DNA of 64,000 nt from Candidatus Epilinea brevis (GCA_016710785.1 JADJUE010000009.1:248001-312000), one strand, 5' to 3'; counted from the first letter of the stretch, positions 28,133-36,718 are shown. Made by a program: numbers and translations. Notes: generated by a model from the sequence alone, not told the origin.

Positions 28133-28714
28133 TCAGTCGGCTGCGCCGTCCGCCGCCGCCTCCAGTTCGCTGTCGTCTGCAGACCAGTCCAAGGTGCCGA
28201 CGGTGTCCAGATGCGTCAGGTACAGCCGCAAGTCGAACTCCAGCTGGTGGTAGTCGGGCTCCATGTGGACGCAGAGCTGGTAGAAGGCCTTGCCGTGTTC
28301 GCGCTCTTTGAGGTGCGCCAGTTCATGCACGGTGATCATCCGCAAGAAAGCCAACGGCACCTCCTTGAACAGCCCGGCGATGCGAATCTCGCGCTTGGCT
28401 TTCAAGCGGCTCCCCTGCACCCGCGACACCGTGGTATGGGTGCCCAGGGCCTGCGACAGGACCACCAACTTGCTGTCGTACAACACCTTGCTCAAGGGCC
28501 CCGCGCCGCGCAGGTACTGGTCCTTCAAGGCCATGACATAGGCGTGCAAAGCGCGGTCTGAGCGGATGCCGTGCGTACCGTGATAGCGCTGCAGCAGGGC
28601 CTTGCCCAACAGACCCTGGCGCACCAACGTTTGAACCTGCGCCTGCACCGTCGCGGGATAGCCCCGCAGGTACGGAATCTGATCAGGGGCGGCATGGGAC
28701 CGGCCTTCGGGCAT
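28133..28714 (-). CDS. YgjP-like (DUF45) metallopeptidase
   Basis: 193 residues from the ATG at 28714 (a TTG at 28723 is an alternative). The zinc site is in HELAHLKEREHGKAF (His130, Glu131, His134, then His140), followed by MEPDYHQLEFDLRLYL, typical of the YgjP/WLM-like M48 relatives. Family role poorly known; some members occur beside restriction systems. It lies 46 bp downstream of the enoyl-CoA hydratase on the same strand, so it may share that transcript by proximity only. Confidence 0.88.
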   Translation of the reverse strand: MPEGRSHAAPDQIPYLRGYPATVQAQVQTLVRQGLLGKALLQRYHGTHGIRSDRALHAYVMALKDQYLRGAGPLSKVLYDSKLVVLSQALGTHTTVSRVQGSRLKAKREIRIAGLFKEVPLAFLRMITVHELAHLKEREHGKAFYQLCVHMEPDYHQLEFDLRLYLTHLDTVGTLDWSADDSELEAAADGAAD

Positions 28715-28760
28715 GGGGGTCAAGCCGCGATCTCCCGGTCCGTGGCAAGGGCTCCTTCCC

Positions 28761-29555
28761 TCATCGCCCGGTCCACCGCGGCTCGGTCTTGCCGGTGAAG
28801 GCTTCGTGGAAGATCCGGTGGTCGGCGGCCATCATCAGGAGTGCCTGCGCTTCGGCCTCGCTCTCGATCGCCGCCACCAGGTCCATGTGCAGCTCCGTTT
28901 GCAGCCGGCGCTTGGTCATGCGGATGGCCTGGCTGGGGCCGGCGGCCAGACGCCGCGCCCAGGCCATGGCCGTGGGCAGGACGTCCTCCGGCTCTACCAC
29001 CCGATTGGCCAGTCCCCAGCGCTCGGCGTCCTCGGCGGTCACCTTGTCGCCGAAGAGCAGGATCTCCGAGGCGCGGCCCAGGCCCACCATCTTGGGCAGC
29101 AGGTAGGCTGCCCCCATGTCCGCGCCCGTCAGGCCGACCTTGGTGAACAAAAAGGCGAAACTGGCGCTCCGGCTCATCACCCTGAGATCCGAGGCCAGGG
29201 CGATCACCGCTCCGGCGCCGGCGGCGATGCCGTTGATGGCGGCGATGATGGGCTTGTCCAGGAGGCGCATGTTGCGCACCGTGATCCCCGTCATGCGGGT
29301 GAAGTCCAGGTGGTCCTTGACGTCGGCATCGAGGAGCGATCCGATGATCTCATGCACGTCGCCGCCGGAGCAGAAGGCCTTGCCGCGGCCGGTGAGGACG
29401 ATGACCCGGACCGCGTCGTCATAACGGAGCGACTCCATGAGGTCTCTGAACTGGGCGTAGATGTTCAGGGTGATGGCGTTGAGGCGCTCCGGGCGATCGA
29501 AGGTGAGCGTGGCGACACCGTCGTCGTCCACCTGGTAATCGAAGTCGAAGTTCAT
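28761..29555 (-). CDS. Enoyl-CoA hydratase/isomerase family protein
   Basis: 264 residues, crotonase fold. Oxyanion-hole motifs: GKAFCSGGDVHEI and AAINGIAAGAGAVIAL; the catalytic-region segment FLFTKVGLTGADMGAAYLLPKMVG aligns with Glu-containing sites of 2-enoyl-CoA hydratases, here with Asp/Gly in that stretch. Start at 29555 is supported by GGAGAGAACC. Same-strand downstream partner of the SDR and old-yellow-enzyme genes, consistent with beta-oxidation-like degradation of a cyclic or aromatic acyl-CoA. The exact reaction is unknown. Confidence 0.9.
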   Translation of the reverse strand: MNFDFDYQVDDDGVATLTFDRPERLNAITLNIYAQFRDLMESLRYDDAVRVIVLTGRGKAFCSGGDVHEIIGSLLDADVKDHLDFTRMTGITVRNMRLLDKPIIAAINGIAAGAGAVIALASDLRVMSRSASFAFLFTKVGLTGADMGAAYLLPKMVGLGRASEILLFGDKVTAEDAERWGLANRVVEPEDVLPTAMAWARRLAAGPSQAIRMTKRRLQTELHMDLVAAIESEAEAQALLMMAADHRIFHEAFTGKTEPRWTGR

Positions 29556-29598
29556 GGTTCTCTCCGAAGGCGATGATGGCGATTCCAGGGGACCGCGG

Positions 29599-30402
29599 TC
29601 AGCCCGTTCCGGCGATGGCTGAGGCCCCGCCGTCCACCGCGATGACCGCACCGTTGATGGAGCCGGCAGCCTCGGATGCCAGCAGCCGCACCACCGCCGC
29701 CACCTCCTCCGGCGAAACCAGCCGGCGCTGCGGGCTCATGGCGGTGATGGCCGACAGTGCTTCGTCTGCCATGCGTCCGGTGCGCTGCATGATGTTGGCC
29801 ACCGAGGCATCGGTCATCGCAGTGGCCACGTAGCCCGGCGCCACCAGGTTGACCGTGATGCCCCGCTGGGCCCATTCGGCGGCCAGGGCGCGGGTGAGGC
29901 CCAGGAGTCCGTGCTTGCCCGCGGTGTAGGCGGCGATGTAGCGGTTGCCGGTCAGGCTGGCCACCGAACCGATGTTGATCACCCGCCCCCAGCCGCGGGC
30001 GAGCATGGCCGGGGCGCAGGCCTTGGTCACCAGGTAGGGACCGGTCAGGTTGATGGCCAGCATCCGCTCCCAGAGTTCGTCCGGATGACCCTCGAACTTG
30101 TGGCTCTCGGCCGCCCCGGCGTTGTTGACCAGGATGAGTGGCGGACCCAGCTCCACCGACACCCGTTTTACCATCTCGGCGATGGCGTCGGGATCCGTCA
30201 GGTCCACCGGCACGGCCAGGCTGCTGACCCCGAGGGTCGCCAGCTGTTCGGCCACGGCTTCGATCTCGTGGGCCGAGCGCGACACCACGGCCACGTCATG
30301 TCCCGCTTCCGCCAGGGCCAGGGCCGCGGCGCGGCCGATGCCGCGGCCACCGCCGGTCACCAGGGCCACCGTTCGGGCCGGCATCGATGTCCCCCCGTTC
30401 AT
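29599..30402 (-). CDS. Short-chain dehydrogenase/reductase
   Basis: 267 residues, Rossmann fold, NAD(P)H-dependent. Cofactor motif TGGGRGIG, NNAG, catalytic YTAGK with upstream Ser (INIGSVAS), and C-terminal GSINGAVIAVDGG. FabG-like, so probably a 3-hydroxyacyl-CoA dehydrogenase or similar ketoreductase. ATG at 30402 overlaps the upstream stop (ATGA); ATG at 30384 with GGGGGGAC is a good alternative start. Middle gene of the OYE-SDR-ECH run. Confidence 0.92.
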   Translation of the reverse strand: MNGGTSMPARTVALVTGGGRGIGRAAALALAEAGHDVAVVSRSAHEIEAVAEQLATLGVSSLAVPVDLTDPDAIAEMVKRVSVELGPPLILVNNAGAAESHKFEGHPDELWERMLAINLTGPYLVTKACAPAMLARGWGRVINIGSVASLTGNRYIAAYTAGKHGLLGLTRALAAEWAQRGITVNLVAPGYVATAMTDASVANIMQRTGRMADEALSAITAMSPQRRLVSPEEVAAVVRLLASEAAGSINGAVIAVDGGASAIAGTG

Positions 30403-32018
30403 GGGGGCGTCCCCCGAGGGCTCGCAGCGGCGGCGCCCCCGGCATTCGCGATGGCCGGAGGCGGGCTGCCTCGCGGCGCAGTCGATTCGGGTTCCCAGGG
30501 CAGATCCACGGCGGCGCTGTCGAGGGCCTTTGAACGCAGTCCTCCGATGCCGTAGGCCAGAACCCGGTAGCGGTAGCGGTTGCCGGATAGGGCCGACCCA
30601 TCGACATGACGCGTTACCGACACCGTCCCGAGGTGCCGGAAAGGTCCGTCGTCCGAAGCGCGGAAGACCTCGTAGCCGTAGACCCGCGCCGCCGGCAAGG
30701 CGGCCGGCGGCCAGGTCAGGACCAGCTGTCCGCCGGGACGCCGCTCCAAGGTCAGGGCGGCGTCTACCGGCCAGCTGGGCACGGCCAGATCAGCGGGACC
30801 CGGCTCGGGAGCATGCAGCTCGGCCTTGGGCCACAGGACGCACCGCACCTGGTGGAAGGACTCGTCAAGGGCTTTGCAGACGTTGCCATACACGCACCAG
30901 ATGATGCGGTCGCGCTCGCCCGCCTGGGCCTTGGCCGGCCAGTCCGGATCCGCCAGCAGCGCGCGGGCCATGCCGATGAGGTCGGCACTTTCGCCGGCCA
31001 GGGTCTCCTCGGCCAGCTCGGGGGTGGAGATCTTGCCGGAAGCCACCACCGGCGTGTCGAGGCCCGCGGCGCGCAGGGCCTGGCGCACGCCATCGGCCAT
31101 GTAGGTGTTGCAGGCGTCCGGATACGGCGCCGGCGGCATGGTGCGCTCGCCGCTGTATCCGGTATAGGGATAGAGCACCTGACCCGGGCGATGCTGGGCG
31201 TCCTCGAACTTGCCGCCGGCGGAGAGGGAGACGTAGTCCATTCCGGCGCGAGCCAGTCGAATGGCGATCTGCGTGGCATCGCTCAGGCCGTAACCGCCCC
31301 GTACGCATTCCTCGCCGTCGAAGCGCAGGCCTACCGGAAAGTCCGGACCCACGGCCGCGCGGACGGCCAGGGCGACCTCTGTCGGCAGGCGTAGCCGGGC
31401 CTCCAAGCTGCGCCCACCATGCGCATCCTGCCGGCGGTTGAGGCGGGACAGGAAGCTGGACAGGGTGTAGGCATGGGCCATGTGCAGCTCCACCGCGTCG
31501 TAGCCGGCCTCCCGGGCGCGGACCGCGGCGGCGGCATAGTCGCTGACGATGCCCGCAAGATCGGCGGTGCTCAGCATGTCCACGGTCTGCCGCCAGCCGC
31601 TGCGGGCGATCTTGAGGAAGTGGATGATCTGCAGGGCCAGCTTGCCGGGGCCCGCGTCATGCGCCCGGCGGACCAGCTCGTGGTGCCCCGCGATGAAGCG
31701 GTCTTCCGACAGCCGCAGCAGCGGACCGCTGCGCGCATGATGCACCGCTGTGGCCTCGACGACGATCAGACCGGCTCCGCCGCGGGCAAAACGGATATAG
31801 CGGTCGATGATCGGTGGGTTGACCAGGCCGTCCTCGCCCGACAGCCTGGTCACCATGGCGGTCAGGACGATCCGGTTGGGCAGGACGAGGCCGCGCAGGT
31901 CGAGGGGCGCGAACAGCCGGGGAAAGGGCGCTCCCGTCGGCGGGGCGGCAACCCCCGGCGGCCGATCAGCGGTGACCCGTAATTCCGTGGTCGCGGCGGT
32001 GGCGGGTTGGGAGGACAT
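30399..32018 (-). CDS. Old-yellow-enzyme family oxidoreductase fused to FN3 domain
   Basis: 539 residues. The TIM-barrel FMN domain (about 30-400) has LPNRIVLTAM, the active-site pair VELHMAHAYTLSSFLSRLNRR, SLEARLRLP, and DLIGMARALLADPDWP. The cysteine segment CVYGNVCKALDESFHQVRC has three cysteines where 2,4-dienoyl-CoA-reductase-like members have four for a 4Fe-4S cluster; one position is Gly. The C-terminal part at about 415-505 looks like a fibronectin type III domain (LTWPPAALPAARVYGYEVFR; RYRYRVLAYG), which is unusual here. Probably reduces an unsaturated or aromatic-derived substrate. Good leaderless promoter upstream. Confidence 0.87.
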   Translation of the reverse strand: MSSQPATAATTELRVTADRPPGVAAPPTGAPFPRLFAPLDLRGLVLPNRIVLTAMVTRLSGEDGLVNPPIIDRYIRFARGGAGLIVVEATAVHHARSGPLLRLSEDRFIAGHHELVRRAHDAGPGKLALQIIHFLKIARSGWRQTVDMLSTADLAGIVSDYAAAAVRAREAGYDAVELHMAHAYTLSSFLSRLNRRQDAHGGRSLEARLRLPTEVALAVRAAVGPDFPVGLRFDGEECVRGGYGLSDATQIAIRLARAGMDYVSLSAGGKFEDAQHRPGQVLYPYTGYSGERTMPPAPYPDACNTYMADGVRQALRAAGLDTPVVASGKISTPELAEETLAGESADLIGMARALLADPDWPAKAQAGERDRIIWCVYGNVCKALDESFHQVRCVLWPKAELHAPEPGPADLAVPSWPVDAALTLERRPGGQLVLTWPPAALPAARVYGYEVFRASDDGPFRHLGTVSVTRHVDGSALSGNRYRYRVLAYGIGGLRSKALDSAAVDLPWEPESTAPRGSPPPAIANAGGAAAASPRGTPP

Positions 32019-32024
32019 GGGGCT

Positions 32025-32053
32025 AGCTTAGGGCAAGTCGGCTCAAGGGTCAA
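32025..32053 (-). promoter_or_regulatory. Leaderless promoter of OYE-SDR-ECH operon
   Basis: Minus strand: TTGACC (32053-32048), 17-bp spacer, TAAGCT (32030-32025), then exactly 6 nt to the ATG at 32018. The predicted start site is the A of the ATG. Confidence 0.65.
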
Positions 32054-32127
32054 CGGTCCGGGCGCTTGGCGTTTCCCGGCCTGTGCTACCATGCGCGCCC
32101 TTCCGCCGACCCTCCGGAGAGCCCGCC

Positions 32128-33381
32128 ATGCAGCCATCCCGTCCGGTTCCGACGCCTCCCGCCGACCCCGCCGCGGCTTGGGCCAGCGTCTCGATGCACC
32201 TGCCGCGCGCGCATGGGCTGCACGCGACCCAGGGCATGGCCGCCACCCTGGGTCTTCTGGGTCCCCTGCCGACCCTGGCGGCAGCCGAGTTAGCCGCCAT
32301 GGACGACCGCGGTCGCTTGGAGGCCGGACTCGATGTCTTCATGGTCGAAGCCTTCCTGCGCCGCCATCGGGCGGTTCTGAGCTCCCAGGATCGCGGCGCA
32401 CTCGAGACGAGCACCACGGCGGTCGCTGAGGTCCTGGACATTCCACCCATCCTCACCTACCCGCTCTACATTCGCGAGAACCCGTCGGCCCCGGAACGCC
32501 AGCGGCGTTTCACGCCGCTGGCCGCGGAGGCGCGATTCATCCGCATGCACCGGCTCATCGAGGACGAGATGGATCGGTTGCTGCCCGTCCTGACGGCGGT
32601 GCCCGTGGCCTTCGATCCCCTCGGCGCCTTGGAGGCGGCCATGCCGGCGTTGCGGGCGGGCTTCAGGCTGATCAACCGCACCATGGCCGGCTTCCGCAGC
32701 CCAACACGGATGCCGCACCATGACTTCTTCGTCGGGTTTCGACCGTACTACGACAGCCGCAAGGATCCCGAGACCCAGCAGGTGATCCTTGAAGGACCGA
32801 GCGGCCTGCAGTCCGCGGCCTATCGGATGCTGGCCATGCGTATCGGCTACCGCGACGCGAGCTTCGACCGTTGGACGGACCGCCTGATGCGCCACCAACT
32901 GCCGGCTACCCGCGCGGCCTTGCGGTCGGCGCGCGCCGACCGGGATGACGGCCGCTCGCTGCTGGCCCTGTGCGAGTCCCTGGTGGGGCCCCTGGGAGAC
33001 TTGCCGCCGCTGCATCCGCGTTACGCGCCGCAATTGCCCCGACTGTTCGCCGCGGCGCGCGCCGGCGCCTACGTGTCGCCGGACATCGAAGCGTCCTTTG
33101 CCCGGCTCAACCTCGTTCTGGGCGCCTGGCCTTCCGGTGCCGCCCATGCCCCTTGGCCGGACGCGGTGCCGATCCCGCGACCGGTGGACGCCAGCGGTGA
33201 GCGCGCCCTGACCCACCTGCGGGAGATCGAAGCCATGATCTTCGGCTTTCAGATGGAGCATGCGGCCACGGCCGCGGATCAGATCGGCACCGAGCACGGG
33301 ACGGGGGGCACCAGCGGGGTGGAGTTCCTGCTGCTGGCCACCTTCCGCCGTGCGTTTCCGCTGTTGTGGGTGGATCTCTGA
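32128..33381 (+). CDS. Heme-dioxygenase superfamily protein (TDO/IDO/PrnB-like)
   Basis: 417 residues, mostly helical. Signatures of the tryptophan/indoleamine 2,3-dioxygenase fold: FFVGFRPYYDS, EGPSGLQSAAYRML (TDO has a similar SGFQS-type segment), and GTGGTSGVEFLL near the C-terminus (residues 391-397), which forms a substrate loop in TDO/IDO. Start at 32128 has GGAG upstream. A KynB-like cyclase lies just downstream in convergent orientation. Likely opens an indole ring (tryptophan to N-formylkynurenine), but the sequence is far from classic TDO and a PrnB-like reaction cannot be excluded. Confidence 0.75.
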   Translation: MQPSRPVPTPPADPAAAWASVSMHLPRAHGLHATQGMAATLGLLGPLPTLAAAELAAMDDRGRLEAGLDVFMVEAFLRRHRAVLSSQDRGALETSTTAVAEVLDIPPILTYPLYIRENPSAPERQRRFTPLAAEARFIRMHRLIEDEMDRLLPVLTAVPVAFDPLGALEAAMPALRAGFRLINRTMAGFRSPTRMPHHDFFVGFRPYYDSRKDPETQQVILEGPSGLQSAAYRMLAMRIGYRDASFDRWTDRLMRHQLPATRAALRSARADRDDGRSLLALCESLVGPLGDLPPLHPRYAPQLPRLFAAARAGAYVSPDIEASFARLNLVLGAWPSGAAHAPWPDAVPIPRPVDASGERALTHLREIEAMIFGFQMEHAATAADQIGTEHGTGGTSGVEFLLLATFRRAFPLLWVDL

Positions 33382-33432
33382 ACCGCCGGTGCACTGCGCG
33401 ATCGCCGTGGGCTCCGCAGCGCACCGCACGGT

Positions 33433-34077
33433 TCACAGGCGCCGCAGCAGCGCCCGCACCGGCGCCGCGTCGGCGCCCAGCACCTTGATCGGCGGCGCCG
33501 ATAGCCAATAGCCTTGATCGACCCCGACGCCCCTCAGGTCCAGGTTCTCCAGCAGGCCGGCTCCCGCGGCGAAGAGCAGGCGATGGCTGTCCATCGTCTT
33601 GCTGTCCAAAGGGTCCACGCTCGGCACGTTGACGCCGATCAAGCGCACGCCCAGCCACAGCAGCCATTCGGCGGCCTCCGGATCCAGGGCCGGTATGCGC
33701 TCCGGAAAGTGGCGGCCGTCATAAGGTTGGGGGGTGGCGATGAGCAGCCGCTCCAAGGTCGGGTCCTGGCGCTGCAGGCCCTTCAGCCGCTCGGCCAGCT
33801 CAGGTTGGCTGATGCGCTGCGGATCGGCGGTGGCGATCACCCGGGCCGGTCCCAGGTAGAGTCCCGGATCCATCCGGTCGATCGTGGCTCCTCCCAGGTC
33901 TACGTGCCAAGGCGCGTCGGCATGCGTACCGGTGTGCAGGCAGCAGTCCAACTGGCCCACATTGACTGTGGCGCCGGCCTGCATGTCGCCCAGCAGTGCC
34001 AGCCGCGGCACAGCCACGCCGGACCAGGCCACCGCGTCAGCGGTGATCGGTAGGGTGATGTCGGTCCAGATGCCCAT
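33433..34077 (-). CDS. Cyclase-family amidohydrolase, kynurenine formamidase-like
   Basis: 214 residues of the KynB/cyclase family (PF04199). The metal-binding motif HTGTHADAPWH is complete (His48, His52, Asp54, His58). In KynB this site hydrolyses N-formylkynurenine to kynurenine plus formate. Being beside a TDO-like heme dioxygenase supports that role; other family members act on isatin or lactones. ATG at 34077 lies 6 nt after a TATTAT -10 box, with AGAGG in the gap. Divergent from the YchF-like gene. Confidence 0.85.
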   Translation of the reverse strand: MGIWTDITLPITADAVAWSGVAVPRLALLGDMQAGATVNVGQLDCCLHTGTHADAPWHVDLGGATIDRMDPGLYLGPARVIATADPQRISQPELAERLKGLQRQDPTLERLLIATPQPYDGRHFPERIPALDPEAAEWLLWLGVRLIGVNVPSVDPLDSKTMDSHRLLFAAGAGLLENLDLRGVGVDQGYWLSAPPIKVLGADAAPVRALLRRL

Positions 34078-34082
34078 GCCTC

Positions 34083-34089
34083 TATAATA
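34083..34089. promoter_or_regulatory. Overlapping divergent -10 boxes
   Basis: TATAAT (plus, 34083-34088) and TATTAT (minus, 34089-34084) share the same seven base pairs. The minus box is 6 nt from the cyclase ATG; the plus box would give ychF a leader of about 83 nt. -35 boxes are weak on both sides. The two polymerases could not bind at once. Confidence 0.5.
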
Positions 34090-34177
34090 ACCTGTCGGCC
34101 GCGATCCCACCACCGTATCAGCCGACCATCCGACCGCCGCGCGGCTGGCGCCGGCGGCCCACGCATCAGGATCCACC

Positions 34178-35263
34178 ATGCATATCGGCATCGTTGGCTT
34201 GCCCAACAGCTCCAAGACCACTGTCTTCAATGCCCTGACCCGCGGCAAGACCGAGACCGCCAACTTCAGCAGCGGGCGCTTCTCCGTGCAGCATGCCACC
34301 GTCGACGTGCCGGATCCGCGCCTCGATCGCCTGGCGGAGATGTTCCAGCCCAAGAAGCTTACCCGCGCTCGCGTGGAGTACCATGATATCGCCGGGCTGG
34401 CCAAAGGCATCGGCGAAGGCGGTCTCTCGGGGGAGCTCTTGCAGGCCCTGGCGCAGAACGATGCCCTGTTGCACGTGGTTCGCGCTTTCGACGACGACGA
34501 CGTCCTGCATCCCGAGGGCGACATCGACCCGGCGCGCGACCTGGCCATCCTCGACGGCGAGTTCATCCTATCGGATCTCATCATCGTGGAGAAGCGCCTG
34601 GCGCGGTTGAAGGAGAGCCTCAAGAAGGTGTTGCAGTCCAAGGAGCGGTCCCAGTGGGAGGCCGAGCTTGCCCTCCTCGAGCGCATCCATCCCGCGTTGG
34701 AAGCGGAGACGCCGGTGCGCGATCTGGGTCTGGGCGCCGAGGAATCGAAACTGATCCGCGGCTTCCAGCTCCTCAGCGCCAAGCCGCTGCTCGTTGTCTT
34801 CAACACCGGAGACGCAGATGTCTCCGACCCGACCGCCATCGTCGACTACCGGCACGGCAACACCGAGCTGGCCACCATCCGTGGTCGCCTGGAGGCAGAG
34901 CTGGCGCAGCTGGACGAGGCCGATCGGGCCGAGCTCATGGCCGAGTTCGGCATCACCGAACCCGGTCTGGACCGCATCATCCGCCAGAGCCTCAACCTGT
35001 TGGGTTTGCAGGTGTTCCTGACCGCCGGCGAGCCGGAGGTGCGCGCCTGGGAGATTCCCATCGGCGCCACCGCCCTGGAAGCCGCGGGCGCCATCCACAG
35101 CGACCTGGCACGGGGATTCATCCGCGCCGAGGTCACGGCCTACCCGGATCTCATCGCCGCGGGCGGCATGGCGCAGGCGCGTCAGGCCGGCGTGCTACGG
35201 CTGGAGGGACGCGACTACATCGTCAAGGATGGCGACGTCCTCAACATCCGCTTCAACGTGTGA
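34178..35263 (+). CDS. ychF: Divergent YchF/OLA1-family GTPase with TGS domain
   Basis: 361 residues. G1 is GLPNSSKTT (usual GLPNVGKST), the switch II region is DIAGLAKGIGEGGLSGE, HVVRAF follows, and the G4 position reads FNTGD in place of NVAE. A helical insert is followed by a C-terminal TGS/DUF933 domain ending RDYIVKDGDVLNIRFNV. YchF proteins bind ATP or GTP and ribosomes and affect translation and stress. The changes at G1 and G4 could alter nucleotide preference. Start has AGGATCC upstream. Confidence 0.88.
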   Translation: MHIGIVGLPNSSKTTVFNALTRGKTETANFSSGRFSVQHATVDVPDPRLDRLAEMFQPKKLTRARVEYHDIAGLAKGIGEGGLSGELLQALAQNDALLHVVRAFDDDDVLHPEGDIDPARDLAILDGEFILSDLIIVEKRLARLKESLKKVLQSKERSQWEAELALLERIHPALEAETPVRDLGLGAEESKLIRGFQLLSAKPLLVVFNTGDADVSDPTAIVDYRHGNTELATIRGRLEAELAQLDEADRAELMAEFGITEPGLDRIIRQSLNLLGLQVFLTAGEPEVRAWEIPIGATALEAAGAIHSDLARGFIRAEVTAYPDLIAAGGMAQARQAGVLRLEGRDYIVKDGDVLNIRFNV

Positions 35264-35334
35264 GATCAACGGGTGAGCGCTCGGCCGCGATTCGACGGGT
35301 TGATCGGGTGGCTCGGGCACTGTTGCGGATGACT

Positions 35335-35364
35335 TTGACAGCCTCGCAAGGCCCATGTTATACT
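35335..35364 (+). promoter_or_regulatory. Sigma70-type promoter of secreted-protein gene
   Basis: TTGACA, 18-bp spacer, TATACT. This is the best promoter match seen in the window. It implies a 5' leader of about 199 nt before the ATG at 35570. Confidence 0.75.
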
Positions 35365-35569
35365 GGCCGGACCAGACGTGGGTCAGCAACGTCAGGTTCC
35401 CAACGATGTACGCCATTGGATGCAGTGCTTCCGCTCAACCAACACCCGATCGGTCCGAATGAGGCAAGCCCAGCGGCATCGAGCACTGGGAGGCAAGGTC
35501 CTTCGCATCACAGTCGAATGGCCGGAGCCTGCCCCATTCCGGGCGACACCGCCTGATAGAGGTAGGTCT

Positions 35570-36718
35570 ATGCGAATCGCGATCACTGTCGGTGCCGGCC
35601 TCGTCCTGGCGCTGGTGCTGGGCAACTCAGCGCTGGCCCGCCCCGCGCTGCCTGCGGATGCGGACCAGGCAGCGCCGCCGCAATTGACGGCGGCCCAAGC
35701 GCAGCGTCAGCTTGCCACCGCCCCCTTGTCGTGGCCGCAGCTGCGAGCAGCGGCGCGATCCGCTCGCGGGCAGACGCGGGCCCCTGCCGCGGTGCGGCGG
35801 CAGTCCTCGGGCCCCCTGGGGCTGAATGCCACCTACACCTGGATCATCGACAACTTCGATACCTCCGCCGTGATGGATCCCTTGCTCTGGGTTCAGGTCC
35901 GTGACCTCAATGATGGCGGTGAGGAGTACTTCTGGAACCTCAGCCGTTGCCGACCGAAGAGCCCCAGCCAGTCGCTGTGGCCTTTTGGCGGCGGTGTCAA
36001 CGGCAGCCAGCTGGCCTGCGATGCCAAGTACCCCAACGGCGTTGCCGCTTCGGCGATCATGTTGGTCAACCCGAAGGCGCAGTTCGACGGAGCGACGCCG
36101 GGAAGCCTGCGCATGGCGTTCGACGTCTGGTTCAACCTGCGGGATTTCCAGGAGGCCGGCATCGAGGCCGACGGTCTGTTCGTCAACCTCTTGATCCCGC
36201 CCAGTGACACCAATCCGGAGCTGCGGCGCGTGACGCTCCTGCATCGTACGGGGCGCTTCCCCGATCGGTACTTCGACGACCCGTTGGAGATCGACTTCCT
36301 GGCGGCGCAGAACGTCTACAAGCCGGAGGAGATCCTCAACATCTTCGAGCAGGGCGAGGTGTTCATCGAATTCCTGGCCCTGACGCAGCGGCCAACCGAG
36401 GGAAACCCGGCACCGACTACCTTCGAAAGCGGCATGTTCATCGACGACATCCGCTGGGTTTCCGACATGGCACCCAGCAATGCCGGCGGCACGCCGATCG
36501 TGACCGTGGCCCCAACGACCGGAGCCTCCAGCACGCCGCAGATCAACCCCAGCGACACGCCGCGCCCGTCGGACACGCCGCCGTCGCCGACGGACACGCC
36601 AGGGGGAGATACGCCCACGCCGCGGCCGACCGTGCCGACGCCGACCATGAGGCCGCCGACGAATACGCCTGAGGTGATTCGCCATTGGGCTTTGCTCCCC
36701 TGGCTGACATCGAACTGA
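35570..36718 (+). CDS. Secreted protein with Pro/Thr-rich C-terminal tail
   Basis: 382 residues. Signal peptide (about 1-24, ending NSALARP), Gln/Ala/Arg-rich pro-region, a beta-rich central domain at about 85-300 with acidic loops (TWIIDNFDTS; FIDDIRWVSD), then Pro/Thr/Ser repeats (about 304-368) and the terminal segment HWALLPWLTSN. Domain family not recognised; the central part resembles the N-terminal region of the large VWA protein at 23.3 kb. Start supported by GAGGTAG. Surface-attached by inference. Flanked by a strong promoter and terminator, so monocistronic. Confidence 0.78.
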   Translation: MRIAITVGAGLVLALVLGNSALARPALPADADQAAPPQLTAAQAQRQLATAPLSWPQLRAAARSARGQTRAPAAVRRQSSGPLGLNATYTWIIDNFDTSAVMDPLLWVQVRDLNDGGEEYFWNLSRCRPKSPSQSLWPFGGGVNGSQLACDAKYPNGVAASAIMLVNPKAQFDGATPGSLRMAFDVWFNLRDFQEAGIEADGLFVNLLIPPSDTNPELRRVTLLHRTGRFPDRYFDDPLEIDFLAAQNVYKPEEILNIFEQGEVFIEFLALTQRPTEGNPAPTTFESGMFIDDIRWVSDMAPSNAGGTPIVTVAPTTGASSTPQINPSDTPRPSDTPPSPTDTPGGDTPTPRPTVPTPTMRPPTNTPEVIRHWALLPWLTSN

